From: Paraclostridium tenue
GTDB lineage: Bacteria; Bacillota; Clostridia; Peptostreptococcales; Peptostreptococcaceae
DNA: 64,000 bases
Direction of reading: 5' to 3'
Assembly (NCBI RefSeq): GCF_015668515.1
Contig: NZ_JADPFO010000001.1
Coordinates: 708,823 to 772,822 of the forward strand
Shown here: one piece after another, positions 36,806 through 45,706 of the stretch
Numbering within the stretch: the stretch's first letter is position 1
Layout of the letters: every line of letters starts with the position of its first letter
Position numbers and translations under genes: made by a program
Notes under the pieces: model-generated
Database searches by the model: none
What the model saw: only the letters and a program-made list of their open reading frames with translations
Told to the model about the DNA's origin: nothing

Positions 36806-37432
36806 TTAATTTACTATTAATTCTTCAATTCTGTCAAATAGATGCAAAACTGCATAAAATGTAGTTTCATAATGCATATAATCTAAGATATTTTCATCCC
36901 ATAAAATTTTAAATTCCGCTGGGAAATCACAATCTTTTTCATAAAAAATAACCATTAATGGTAAATTTTCAAAGAGATCAATTATATAACCCATATCACC
37001 CTTTTTAACTTCTTTTGCACCTAACTTTTCACAGGCTTTTTTTAAATCATTTATTCTACCTGAAAATTTATTAGCATATGGCAAAAATAAATCATTGTGA
37101 TTGGTAATACTACCCGTTTGAACTGTTCCCTTTAAGCTAGTAACATTCGTCCAATTACCTGATAATTGTAAATTATCTTTTGAATAACTAAGTAAATCTA
37201 AAATAGTCATAACTTCATTATGTTTTGCTCCAATGTAGTTTACTTCATCATAGGTTTTTTCAATATTTCCCGTAGTTTTATTTAGTCTATATTTTTGCTT
37301 TAAAAAATAAATATATAAATAATTCTCATCATATTCTAAGTCAAACTTTTTTGCAATTTTTATATGATCCCACTTTATAAATTCTAACTTACTTTTTTCT
37401 GCTTGAATCTCGTAATTTGATTTTATTTCCAT
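36806..37432 (-). CDS. DUF3786 protein
   Basis: This 208-residue soluble protein shows the C-terminal DUF3786 pattern: NLPLMVIFYEKDCDFPAEFKI, then LWDENILDYMHYETTF. DUF3786 proteins are found in strict anaerobes and often lie near corrinoid or methyl-transfer genes, but their reaction is unknown. No such genes are visible here. The gene stands alone between dsdA and the kdgK module. Confidence 0.8.
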   Translation of the reverse strand: MEIKSNYEIQAEKSKLEFIKWDHIKIAKKFDLEYDENYLYIYFLKQKYRLNKTTGNIEKTYDEVNYIGAKHNEVMTILDLLSYSKDNLQLSGNWTNVTSLKGTVQTGSITNHNDLFLPYANKFSGRINDLKKACEKLGAKEVKKGDMGYIIDLFENLPLMVIFYEKDCDFPAEFKILWDENILDYMHYETTFYAVLHLFDRIEELIVN

Positions 37433-37579
37433 TATATTTCTTCCCTCCTTATTTTTATACTTATAAAATTATGATTGCTATACTATTTAACTTTCATTTA
37501 TATATCAAAAAAATCCTCCTATAAAAATAACTCTTATAACTTTTTTGTTATCTACTAAAAAAATTAGATTAAATATAAA

Positions 37580-37620
37580 AAAAGAGATATTAGACTAATT
37601 ATCCAATATCTCTTTTTTAT
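37580..37620 (-). terminator. Terminator of gluconate module (41-bp repeat, copy 1)
   Basis: AAAAGAGATATTGG pairs with CTAATATCTCTTTT around a short loop, with T-run. The 41 bp are identical to 43769-43809, which ends the glucuronate module. Confidence 0.9.
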
Positions 37621-37701
37621 TTAACATTTATCAATACCCTTATATTTCATATTTTTCAGTTTTAAATTGATTAGAATCAGATTCATTCAATCTTTTAATA
37701 A

Positions 37702-38706
37702 TTATCTAGCTATTTTTCCAGCTCCATTTTTCATTAAGTTTTCTACATCATCTATATTAACTAAGTTTGCATCTCCATATATACTATGTTTTAAAACTGA
37801 TGCTGCTGTTGCAAACTCTACTAGGTACTCAGCTTCTTTATTATTTAATATAGAATATATTACTCCAGCAGTTAAGGCATCCCCTCCACCTACTCTATCT
37901 ACTATATCGTCTATAATATATTCTTTAGATGTATAAAGCTTACCTTCAGTATAGTAATTACATTGTAAAGTATTTACTGATACTGACTGTATAGTTCTTA
38001 TTGATGAAAACATATGATTTATATTTGGATAAGTTTCATTTATTTCATTATAATAATGACTTAACTTTTCATACTTATCTTCATGTTCACAATTCATTTT
38101 TAATATATTTTCAGCATCTAATATTCCTGCTGATAGTATATTTACGAAAGGCAATATATCTAATGTAGCTTGTCTTGCTTCTTCTATAGTCCAAAGCTTT
38201 GCTCTATAATTGGAGTCATAACTTACTAATATATTGTTCTTTTTACAATGCTTTAGTATATTCATAGTTAATTCCCTTAGTTCTTTAGATAAAGCTAAAG
38301 TTATTCCTGAAAAATGAAACAAATCTACATCTTCTAAAGCTTTTTCTATATCTAAATCAGTAACTTTCATATTACTAAATGCTGAGTTTGCTCTATCATA
38401 AATTACTTTTGATGCTCTATTTCCACTTCCTGATTCTAAAAAGTATATTCCCGTTCTTTCTTCACTTTTTTGAACTTGGTTAGTATTTACTCTATGGCTA
38501 TTTAAGTAACTTATGATTCCTTCTCCAATGTCATTATTAGAAACTTTGGTTATCATTTTTGTATCTATCCCAAACTTTGATAAAGATATTAAAACATTTG
38601 CTTCTCCTCCACCATAATTTGCATTATAGTTGTTTGTATTAGATACAATAAAACCTTTATTAGTTGCTAGTCTAAGCATTATTTCTCCAAATCCAGCTAC
38701 TCTCAT
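37702..38706 (-). CDS. kdgK: 2-keto-3-deoxygluconate kinase (PfkB family), copy 1
   Basis: This 334-residue ribokinase-type enzyme opens with [10 protein letters not shown] and [16 protein letters not shown] (substrate loop). The catalytic/anion-hole motif is [15 protein letters not shown] near residue 270. GGGD in place of GAGD is usual for KDG kinases. It would turn KDG into KDPG. It follows the KDPG aldolase gene by 4 bp. A paralogue at 49310 shares most motifs. Confidence 0.88.
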   Translation of the reverse strand: MRVAGFGEIMLRLATNKGFIVSNTNNYNANYGGGEANVLISLSKFGIDTKMITKVSNNDIGEGIISYLNSHRVNTNQVQKSEERTGIYFLESGSGNRASKVIYDRANSAFSNMKVTDLDIEKALEDVDLFHFSGITLALSKELRELTMNILKHCKKNNILVSYDSNYRAKLWTIEEARQATLDILPFVNILSAGILDAENILKMNCEHEDKYEKLSHYYNEINETYPNINHMFSSIRTIQSVSVNTLQCNYYTEGKLYTSKEYIIDDIVDRVGGGDALTAGVIYSILNNKEAEYLVEFATAASVLKHSIYGDANLVNIDDVENLMKNGAGKIAR

Positions 38707-38710
38707 TTTA

Positions 38711-39355
38711 TTATCCTCTTACTTTGTTTATTTTTTCTATATACTTTTTGCATATTGATGTTATCTCATCAAATTTACCTTCTTCTCCGATAGAATTTAA
38801 CTCTCCACCTATTCCTACTAAATCAGCTCCAGCATTTATCCATGTATCTAAGTTGTCTATGTTAACCCCTCCAGTTACCATTACATTTGCATATGGAAGA
38901 GGTCCTTTTATAGCTTTTATATAGCTTGGTCCAAATGCACTTCCTGGGAATAATTTTATAACATCAACTCCACTTTCATGTGCTGAAACTATTTCATTTA
39001 TAGTCATAACTCCTGGTATATAAGCTACTTTATATCTATTACATAAAGCAGCAGTTTCTAAATTAAATGATGGTGATACTATATATTCAGCTCCTTGTAA
39101 TATAGCAAGTCTTGCAGTTTCAGGATCTAGTACTGTTCCTGCTCCTATTACTACATCATCTTGAGTTTTAAATTCTTCACTTAATTCACGTATTATTTCA
39201 TTTGCAAATTTATTAGTATAAGTTACTTCTATTGCTTTTACATTTCCTTTTATACAAGCTTTTGCAATGTTTATTCCTGTTTCTTTTGTATTTCCACGAA
39301 CAACAGCAACTACTCCACACGCTTGTAGTGCTTTTAAAACCTTCATCTTCTTCAT
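38711..39355 (-). CDS. eda: KDPG/KHG aldolase, copy 1
   Basis: This 214-residue class I aldolase splits KDPG into pyruvate and glyceraldehyde-3-phosphate. VVAVVRG, then AIEVTYTN, GAGTVLDPE, a Schiff-base lysine in DVIKLFPGSAFG, and TGGVNIDNLDTW are the family blocks. It has the usual length of about 205-215 residues. It lies between the GntP permease and the kinase in one operon. A second aldolase is at 50313. Confidence 0.92.
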   Translation of the reverse strand: MKKMKVLKALQACGVVAVVRGNTKETGINIAKACIKGNVKAIEVTYTNKFANEIIRELSEEFKTQDDVVIGAGTVLDPETARLAILQGAEYIVSPSFNLETAALCNRYKVAYIPGVMTINEIVSAHESGVDVIKLFPGSAFGPSYIKAIKGPLPYANVMVTGGVNIDNLDTWINAGADLVGIGGELNSIGEEGKFDEITSICKKYIEKINKVRG

Positions 39356-39395
39356 AATAAATTCCTCCGATTAAACTTATATATTTAAAAACTAA

Positions 39396-40769
39396 TTACA
39401 TAAGACCTGGTAAAAAGTTTTGGAATAAAGATAGTATAGATATAAATGCAAGTGCTGATAAACCTGCTATAAATCCACCTATTGTCCAACCTCTTATAGT
39501 GTCTTGAACTGATATTTTAAAGAATCTACTTATAGCCCAGAATCCCGAATCATTTGGAAGTGATAACCCTATTCCGCCTGCACATATTGCTATTGCACAT
39601 AATACAGGAGATACAGAACTTGCTGCTATTGTTCCACCTAGTATAGATGCTGTTGTCATAAGTGCAACTGTTGTTGACCCTTGTGCACAACGTATAATTT
39701 GTGATATTAAGAAACAAAGCAGTAATATTGGTATACTAAATTGAGATAATGAACCAGCTATATAATCTGCTATTCCTGTTGCCTGTAAAACTTTTCCGAA
39801 AGCTCCCCCTGCTCCAGTTATTAGTAATATAAGACCAATTTGGTCAGCTGCGTCATTCATAATATCAGATACACTTTTAGTTATATAAGGTTTTGATATA
39901 AGCGCTGCATATATAACACCTATTAGCATTGCAACATTTTTATCTCCCAAGAACTTAAACAAAGGTACTACCGAATTGTCATCCCCCAATACTAAAGGTA
40001 TAAAACTCCCTAAAAGTATAAGCATTATTGGAACTAATAAGATTGATAAAGACTTCATAAAAGATGGCATAGCTCTAGTTTCTTTTGTCGCTTCTAATTC
40101 ATCTTCTACTTCTTCTATATCTTCAAAAGTATAGAAATGCCCATTTTTCTTATCTTGCTTATCTAAAAACTTCCCATATAATATTCCACCTGTAAGTGTT
40201 GCTACAAAAGCTGTTAAAATTGCATATACAAAGAATATTCCTACATCTACTCCTAAACTTTCTGAAACAACAAGTGGTGCTGGTGTAGGTATTACTAATG
40301 AATATGTACAAGTTGTTGCTACTGATATTGCACATGCGAATGTTACCATTGATATATTAGTTTTTCTAGATAACACTCTTAACATAGGCGCAAACATTAT
40401 ATATACTACATCCCCAAATACTGGTATCCCAGTTAAAAATCCTGATATAGCTATTGCTGCTGGACTATTTTTCTCACCAAACTTTTTAAGTATTGCATTA
40501 GATATAGTTTCTATTGCTCCACATTCAAACATGAACTTTCCTAACATTACACCTAATCCAGTTACTATACCAATTCCACTTAATGTAGAACCAAATCCAC
40601 CTGAGATAGTAGAGGCTATATCTCCTATTGGCATTCCAACTAAAATAGATGTTACTAATGATGTTATTAATAATGCTATAAATGCATTAAGTCTAAACTT
40701 TATTATTGAAACTAATAATATAGCGATTGCTAATAAAAATACACCTATTAATAATGGTCCCGTTAACAT
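39396..40769 (-). CDS. GntP-family gluconate:H+ symporter
   Basis: This 457-residue permease has about 12-14 helices. ITGAGGAFGKVLQATGI and SQIIRCAQGSTTVALMTTASI match the GntP pattern, as does SLPNDSGFWAISRFF near the end. Family members import gluconate and related sugar acids. The gene follows the dehydratase gene by 31 bp. A cytosolic loop of about 30 acidic residues (about 215-245, EDIEEVEDELEATKE) may be regulatory. Confidence 0.88.
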   Translation of the reverse strand: MLTGPLLIGVFLLAIAILLVSIIKFRLNAFIALLITSLVTSILVGMPIGDIASTISGGFGSTLSGIGIVTGLGVMLGKFMFECGAIETISNAILKKFGEKNSPAAIAISGFLTGIPVFGDVVYIMFAPMLRVLSRKTNISMVTFACAISVATTCTYSLVIPTPAPLVVSESLGVDVGIFFVYAILTAFVATLTGGILYGKFLDKQDKKNGHFYTFEDIEEVEDELEATKETRAMPSFMKSLSILLVPIMLILLGSFIPLVLGDDNSVVPLFKFLGDKNVAMLIGVIYAALISKPYITKSVSDIMNDAADQIGLILLITGAGGAFGKVLQATGIADYIAGSLSQFSIPILLLCFLISQIIRCAQGSTTVALMTTASILGGTIAASSVSPVLCAIAICAGGIGLSLPNDSGFWAISRFFKISVQDTIRGWTIGGFIAGLSALAFISILSLFQNFLPGLM

Positions 40770-40800
40770 ATTTTTCCCCCATTTTATAATTGATTTTTAA

Positions 40801-42516
40801 TTATTTCATATATCCACCTAGCATTGGATCAACTGCATTCTTAGAGTATATACTTAGTATTCCTGATTTGTATTTTTCCTCTTTAGGAACCCAATTTTTT
40901 CTACGTTCTTCAAATACTTTTTCAACTTCGTCTAAGCTACATTTTTTACCATTAATTCCTATAACCTGTAATTTTCTACTTTCTATATCAATTTCTATTA
41001 AATCATTTTCACAAACTAAAGCTATTGGTCCCCCTACTGCAGCTTCTGGTGATATATGCCCTATTGCAGGCCCTTTAGACGCCCCAGAGAATCTTCCATC
41101 TGTTAATAATGCTATACTTGCTGATAATTCTTCATCTGATGATATAGCTTCTGTTGTATAAAACATTTCAGGCATTCCACTTCCCTTTGGTCCTTCATAT
41201 CTTATGATAACTGCATCACCTGGCTTTATAGCTTTTGTTAATATTGCATTTATAGCTTCTTCTTCACTATCAAATGGTCTAGCTTTTAATATAGCTTTGT
41301 GCATTTCTTTTGGAACTGCAGAGTGCTTAACAACAGCTCCTTTCGGTGCTAGATTACCTCCAAGTATAGCTATTGCACCATTGTCACCTATTGGATTTGT
41401 ATTTTTACGTATTACGTCTTCTCTTTTTAATCCAACTTTACTTAAATACTCATCACACTTTTCATAATACCCATTTGTTTTTAAATCTTCTAAGTTTTCA
41501 CCTAATGTTTTTCCTGTAACTGTCATAACATCTAAATGTAAATAATCTTTTATTTCTTCCATTATTGCAGGAACTCCGCCAGCATAGTAGAAGTACTCTG
41601 CTGGCCATTTTCCAGCAGGTCTGATGTCTAGTAGATACGGTATATTTCTATGTATTTTATCAAATTCATTTGCATCAAGTTCTATTCCAAATTCACGTGC
41701 AATTGCTGGTATGTGTAATAATGAATTACTTGAACCTGAAATTGCTGCATGAATCATAATAGCGTTTTCAAAAGATTTATAAGTTACTATATCTCTTGGC
41801 TTTAAATTTAACTTAGCTAACTTCACAGCATAACGTCCTGCTTCTTTAGCTACATCCTCTAAATCTTTGCATGTTGCTGGCATTAAAGAACTTCCTGGTA
41901 ACATTAATCCTAATGCTTCTGCCATAACTTGCATTGTTGAAGCCGTTCCCATAAATGAACATGCACCACATGAAGGACATGCATTATGCTTGTAATATGT
42001 TAACTCATCTTCTGTTATTTCTCCCCTTTGATACATAGCGCTATACATTCCTATTTGCTCTAATGTAAGTAAATTAGGCCCAGCTTCCATAACTCCACCA
42101 GTAACAACTATTGATGGAATATTTACTCTACCTATTGCCATTAAATGAGACGGAACTCCCTTATCACAGCTTGATATAAATACTCCAGCATCAAAAGGCG
42201 TTGCATTTGCATGTATTTCTATTAAAGCTGCTAGTATATCCCTTGATACTAAAGAATAATTTATTCCATCATGGCCTTGTGCTTGACCATCACATATATC
42301 AGTTGCATAAAATCGAGAACCTTTTCCCCCAAGTTCATTAACACCTTTAATAGCTTGATTTACAAATATATCAAGGTGCGCACTTCCTGGATGGCTATCT
42401 CCAAAAGTACTTTCAATTATTATTTGTGGTTTAGATAAATCATCCACACTCCATCCCATACCTCTTCTTAAAGGATCCATTTCAGGAGCTATTTTTCTAA
42501 CTTCTTGACTAATCAT
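40801..42516 (-). CDS. IlvD/Edd-family dehydratase, probably sugar-acid (gluconate) dehydratase
   Basis: This 571-residue Fe-S dehydratase has the three cluster cysteines in SSCDKGVPSH (about 110), CPSCGACSFMGTAST (about 182-190) and a downstream domain with TDGRFSGASKGPAIGHISPEAA, where a serine and glutamate bind metal. IlvD itself acts on dihydroxy-isovalerate. Context (GntP permease, KDG kinase, KDPG aldolase) favours gluconate or a similar aldonate, giving 2-keto-3-deoxygluconate. It is the first gene of the operon, with an AAGGAG site. Two inverted CGTCAGACGT-like sites lie upstream. Confidence 0.85.
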   Translation of the reverse strand: MISQEVRKIAPEMDPLRRGMGWSVDDLSKPQIIIESTFGDSHPGSAHLDIFVNQAIKGVNELGGKGSRFYATDICDGQAQGHDGINYSLVSRDILAALIEIHANATPFDAGVFISSCDKGVPSHLMAIGRVNIPSIVVTGGVMEAGPNLLTLEQIGMYSAMYQRGEITEDELTYYKHNACPSCGACSFMGTASTMQVMAEALGLMLPGSSLMPATCKDLEDVAKEAGRYAVKLAKLNLKPRDIVTYKSFENAIMIHAAISGSSNSLLHIPAIAREFGIELDANEFDKIHRNIPYLLDIRPAGKWPAEYFYYAGGVPAIMEEIKDYLHLDVMTVTGKTLGENLEDLKTNGYYEKCDEYLSKVGLKREDVIRKNTNPIGDNGAIAILGGNLAPKGAVVKHSAVPKEMHKAILKARPFDSEEEAINAILTKAIKPGDAVIIRYEGPKGSGMPEMFYTTEAISSDEELSASIALLTDGRFSGASKGPAIGHISPEAAVGGPIALVCENDLIEIDIESRKLQVIGINGKKCSLDEVEKVFEERRKNWVPKEEKYKSGILSIYSKNAVDPMLGGYMK

Positions 42517-42546
42517 ATCTTACTCTCCTTATTGATTTTTTATAAT

Positions 42547-42590
42547 ACGTCAGACGTCTTTCTTTTCTTAATATTAACACGTCTGATGTA
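42547..42590 (-). promoter_or_regulatory. Paired GntR-type operator upstream of the dehydratase
   Basis: ACGTCAGACGT (42547-42557) and ACACGTCTGATGT (42577-42589) are the same roughly 11-base palindrome-like motif in opposite orientation, 19 bp apart and 31-74 bp before the dehydratase start. FadR-type GntR proteins favour such GTC-n-GAC centres. The GntR gene at 42716 is directly upstream. Confidence 0.6.
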
Positions 42591-42679
42591 TTTTTACAAT
42601 ATTTTATCTATTTTTCCATAAAAAACTTTTTCCTAAGCTATTCAAGCAGTTTTAATCGACATATCATTAGATACAAAAA

Positions 42680-42712
42680 CAAAAATACATCCGATTAATC
42701 AGATGTATTTTT
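42680..42712 (-). terminator. Terminator of gntR (gluconate module)
   Basis: AAAAATACATCTGATTAATCGGATGTATTTTTGTTTTTGT forms a stem with T-run on the minus strand, directly after the regulator's stop codon. Confidence 0.85.
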
Positions 42713-42715
42713 GTT

Positions 42716-43411
42716 TTATTTATTTAATTTGTTTTCAGCTACTATCCTGTTTATATTTCTACGGTTGTATGCTAAGTGAAGTAACATAGCATCATGTGCT
42801 TCATTTGCATTCTTGTTTTTTATTGCATTTAAAATTTCTCTATGCGTTTCTATTGTTTCATTTTTTAGTTGTGTATTTGTAATGTCTATAAATACTGATA
42901 TGGATTTATTTATTATTGGAACTAAGTTTGTTGTTACTAAGTTTTTGCTACTTCTAGCTATTGCTGTATGAAATTCTATATCTTTTTCCATATGTGGTAT
43001 GCCATTTAATATAAGTTCTTCTACTTCATCACATAGTTTTGACATTTCTTCTATATCTTCTTTAGTTGCGTTTATAGCTGCTAAACTTGCTATTTTAGGC
43101 TCTATCATAAATCTTATTTCTAGTAAGTCAACCGCTAGTTTTAGTTTGTCTTTTACAAATATTAATCCTAATGGATCATCTGCTACCCCACATCTTATAA
43201 ATGTTCCCGAACCTCTTTTTATTTCTAGTATATTTCTTGATACTAGTGCTTTTATTGCTTCTCTTATTGTACTTCTACCTACACCTAATTTATCTGCTAG
43301 TTCATATTCGTTGGGTAATTTGTCTCCTATTTTTAGGTTGTGGTCTACTATTAACTTTATTATTTTTTCTGAAGTTACTTCGCCTAATGGTTTTGTTATT
43401 TCTTCCTTCAT
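42716..43411 (-). CDS. GntR-family regulator, FadR subfamily (gluconate module)
   Basis: This 231-residue regulator has a winged helix (about 12-75: LADKLGVGRSTIREAIKALVSRNI) and an all-helical FCD ligand domain (about 95-215) with the metal-binding D/H/H pattern (DIEFHTAIA, and ETHREIL later). It sits upstream of the dehydratase operon, separated by a terminator, and most likely represses it until gluconate or KDG binds. Confidence 0.88.
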   Translation of the reverse strand: MKEEITKPLGEVTSEKIIKLIVDHNLKIGDKLPNEYELADKLGVGRSTIREAIKALVSRNILEIKRGSGTFIRCGVADDPLGLIFVKDKLKLAVDLLEIRFMIEPKIASLAAINATKEDIEEMSKLCDEVEELILNGIPHMEKDIEFHTAIARSSKNLVTTNLVPIINKSISVFIDITNTQLKNETIETHREILNAIKNKNANEAHDAMLLHLAYNRRNINRIVAENKLNK

Positions 43412-43684
43412 GTTTTACTCCTCTTGTTTTTGGATATGTATTTTATTTATAACTTTTTATATTATTTTACAATTATTCTCTTATATAGATTAGCATATGA
43501 AGTTATATATGTTCAATATTGTGTAAAAATAAATAATTATAAACTAACTTCATAATAAACTTTAAATACATCCTATCTATTTCATTTTGAACTTCTTACT
43601 TACCTAAAGTGTGTACTACTATATATTTTTTTTATAGTAAAATATATATAGATTAATATATTAAGAAATTAGGAGTGAATTTTC

Positions 43685-43861
43685 ATGAAATATACAAGAC
43701 CAACTTTTCGTCCACCATTTGAATCTGAATCATTATTACTTCAAGTAACAGTTGCTTGTGGTCATAATAAAAGAGATATTAGACTAATTATCCAATATCT
43801 CTTTTTTATATTATTAAGTTTTTTTATACTAAATCATTCCCATAAGTTTAGGTATAAATAA
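43685..43861 (+). pseudogene. 5' fragment of a radical SAM gene, fused to a terminator
   Basis: After AGGAGTGAATTTTC and ATG the frame reads MKYTRPTFRPPFESESLLLQ then VTVACGHN. This is the characteristic start of a radical SAM protein family, where the CxxxCxxC cluster motif should follow. Instead the frame runs straight into the 41-bp terminator repeat (KRDIRLIIQYLFF) and stops after 58 codons inside the opposite dctM gene. The promoter region and ribosome site look intact. This is a clean breakpoint exactly at the terminator edge. Confidence 0.85.
43769..43809 (-). terminator. Terminator of glucuronate module (41-bp repeat, copy 2)
   Basis: Identical to 37580-37620. It ends the TRAP/uxu operon, 20 bp past the dctM stop, and is joined to the radical SAM fragment. 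Confidence 0.9.
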
Positions 43862-45136
43862 ACTTATTTCTGGTATAAATGTTACTAATATAAGTACAAC
43901 CAATATACCTATATAAAATGGTAATAAGTGTTTTATTACTTCTTCTATTTTTGTTTTACCTACTTTACATCCAATAAATAGTGTATTTCCAACTGGCGGT
44001 GTTATATTACCTATACATAAGTTAAATATAAGCATTATACCAAATTGGATAGGATCCATTCCAAAGTTTTTAGCTATTGGTAAAAATATTGGTGTAAATA
44101 TTAATATTGCTGGAGTTAAGTCCATAAATGTACCAACTATTAATAATATTAAATTCATTATTAGTAATATTACAACTGGACTTGAAGATATTCCTAATAA
44201 TAATTCTGTTATTGCACTTGGAATATTTGTAAATGCCATAACCCAAGACATTATTGATGATACACCTATTAAGAATACTATTATACCTGTCATTTCAACT
44301 GTTTCTAATAATATTCTTGGAATATCTTTTACTTTTATAGATTTATAAAAAAAGAATGATAATACGAAAGAATATACAACTGCAACAGCTGCTCCTTCTG
44401 TAGCTGTGAATATTCCACCTACTATACCACCTATTATTATAAATATTAAAGCTAAACTAGGAAGTGCCTCTATAAATACTTTCATAGCTTCCTTAAAGCT
44501 TATATTATATTTATTTGAATACTTATACTTTTTAGCAAGTATAAATGCTACTATAATTACTGATAATCCCCATAATATACCAGGTATATACCCAGCCATA
44601 AACAGTGCTGCTACTGATGTTCCTCCACTTACTAATGAATATATTATAAGTGAGTTACTTGGAGGAATTAAAAGCCCAGTTGGTGCAGAGGCTATATTAA
44701 CTGCTGCACTATAGTTTTTATCATAACCTTCCTCAGCTTGAAGTGGAGCCATTGTTCCACCGATTGCCGCCGCTGCTGCAACTGAAGAACCACTTACTGC
44801 TCCAAATAACATATTTCCTACTACATTTGTATGAGCTAAAGATCCTGGCAATTTACCACTTAATATTTTTGCGAAATTTACTAATTTTAATGCAATACCA
44901 CCATTATTCATTATTATTCCTGCTAATACGAAAAATGGTATTGCCAATAATGAAAAACTACCTATTCCCGTAAATATTCTTTGTGCCCCAGTTAATACTG
45001 CTACATCCCACGATAGTGTAGTGATTATTCCAAATATAGATGCTATACCTATAGTCACAGATATTGGTATTCCTAATAAAAGTAGTATAGGAAACACAAT
45101 AGCTATAGCTGAACCTGCTTGAAATGCTAATTCCAT
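43829..45136 (-). CDS. dctM: TRAP transporter large membrane subunit (DctM)
   Basis: This 435-residue protein has about twelve helices and is a DctM-type large subunit. Conserved stretches are GAVSGSSVAAAAAIGGTMAPL (about 115-135), FTATEGAAVAVVYSF and ITPPVGNTLFIGC (about 380). Together with the small subunit and DctP it imports an acid using the sodium or proton gradient. It is last in the uronate operon. The cargo is probably glucuronate or a related hexuronate. Confidence 0.92.
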   Translation of the reverse strand: MELAFQAGSAIAIVFPILLLLGIPISVTIGIASIFGIITTLSWDVAVLTGAQRIFTGIGSFSLLAIPFFVLAGIIMNNGGIALKLVNFAKILSGKLPGSLAHTNVVGNMLFGAVSGSSVAAAAAIGGTMAPLQAEEGYDKNYSAAVNIASAPTGLLIPPSNSLIIYSLVSGGTSVAALFMAGYIPGILWGLSVIIVAFILAKKYKYSNKYNISFKEAMKVFIEALPSLALIFIIIGGIVGGIFTATEGAAVAVVYSFVLSFFFYKSIKVKDIPRILLETVEMTGIIVFLIGVSSIMSWVMAFTNIPSAITELLLGISSSPVVILLIMNLILLIVGTFMDLTPAILIFTPIFLPIAKNFGMDPIQFGIMLIFNLCIGNITPPVGNTLFIGCKVGKTKIEEVIKHLLPFYIGILVVLILVTFIPEISLFIPKLMGMI

Positions 45137-45174
45137 AATCTTATCTCCCTCGGATTAATTATTATTTTTAATTT

Positions 45175-45684
45175 CTACATAACATTTACATTCTTTTTAT
45201 TTGATTGACCGATTTCTTGCTTTAAATCCATTAAGTTTAATATATTGTAAATGATTGTTATCACTCCAGATAATGGAAGTGATAAATATATATATCCCAT
45301 AGATATTCCTAGTGCTGGTGATATTTGACCCATAGCTAACATACTTATTTGGAATCCTCCTAGCACTAAAACGAATGCCGAAAATATCATTACTAGTAAT
45401 TCTGTAATTACATTTAATATAATTTTTACCTTAGGACTTTTTGATTCAAGTTTTTGTCTAAAAAACACCATAGTCATGTGATCTTTTTTACCAAATACAT
45501 AAGCTGAACCTAGTAAAGACATCCATACAAATGAATATATTAGCAAATCTTCCGATACTGTACTTGGATTATTTAAAACATAACGAGTTATTATTTGCCA
45601 AGTACCTAAAACTACCATAAATGCTAGTAGTGTAATACATATTACTTCTATTACTTTGTTTAATATATTTCTGAATTTATTCAC
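45175..45684 (-). CDS. dctQ: TRAP transporter small membrane subunit (DctQ)
   Basis: This 169-residue protein has four helices. The DctQ signature is VSEDLLIYSFVWMSLLGSAY around residues 40-60, with HMTMVFF after it. It starts with GTG after GGAGGAACAAA. It links the receptor to DctM and lies between dctP (22 bp) and dctM (38 bp). Confidence 0.9.
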   Translation of the reverse strand: MNKFRNILNKVIEVICITLLAFMVVLGTWQIITRYVLNNPSTVSEDLLIYSFVWMSLLGSAYVFGKKDHMTMVFFRQKLESKSPKVKIILNVITELLVMIFSAFVLVLGGFQISMLAMGQISPALGISMGYIYLSLPLSGVITIIYNILNLMDLKQEIGQSNKKNVNVM

Positions 45685-45706
45685 CTTTGTTCCTCCCTAC
45701 TAGTAT

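Noticed and set aside
37580-43809. Classic composite transposon bounded by the two 41-bp repeats
   Set aside because: No transposase or integrase gene and no terminal inverted repeats; the repeats are functional terminators.
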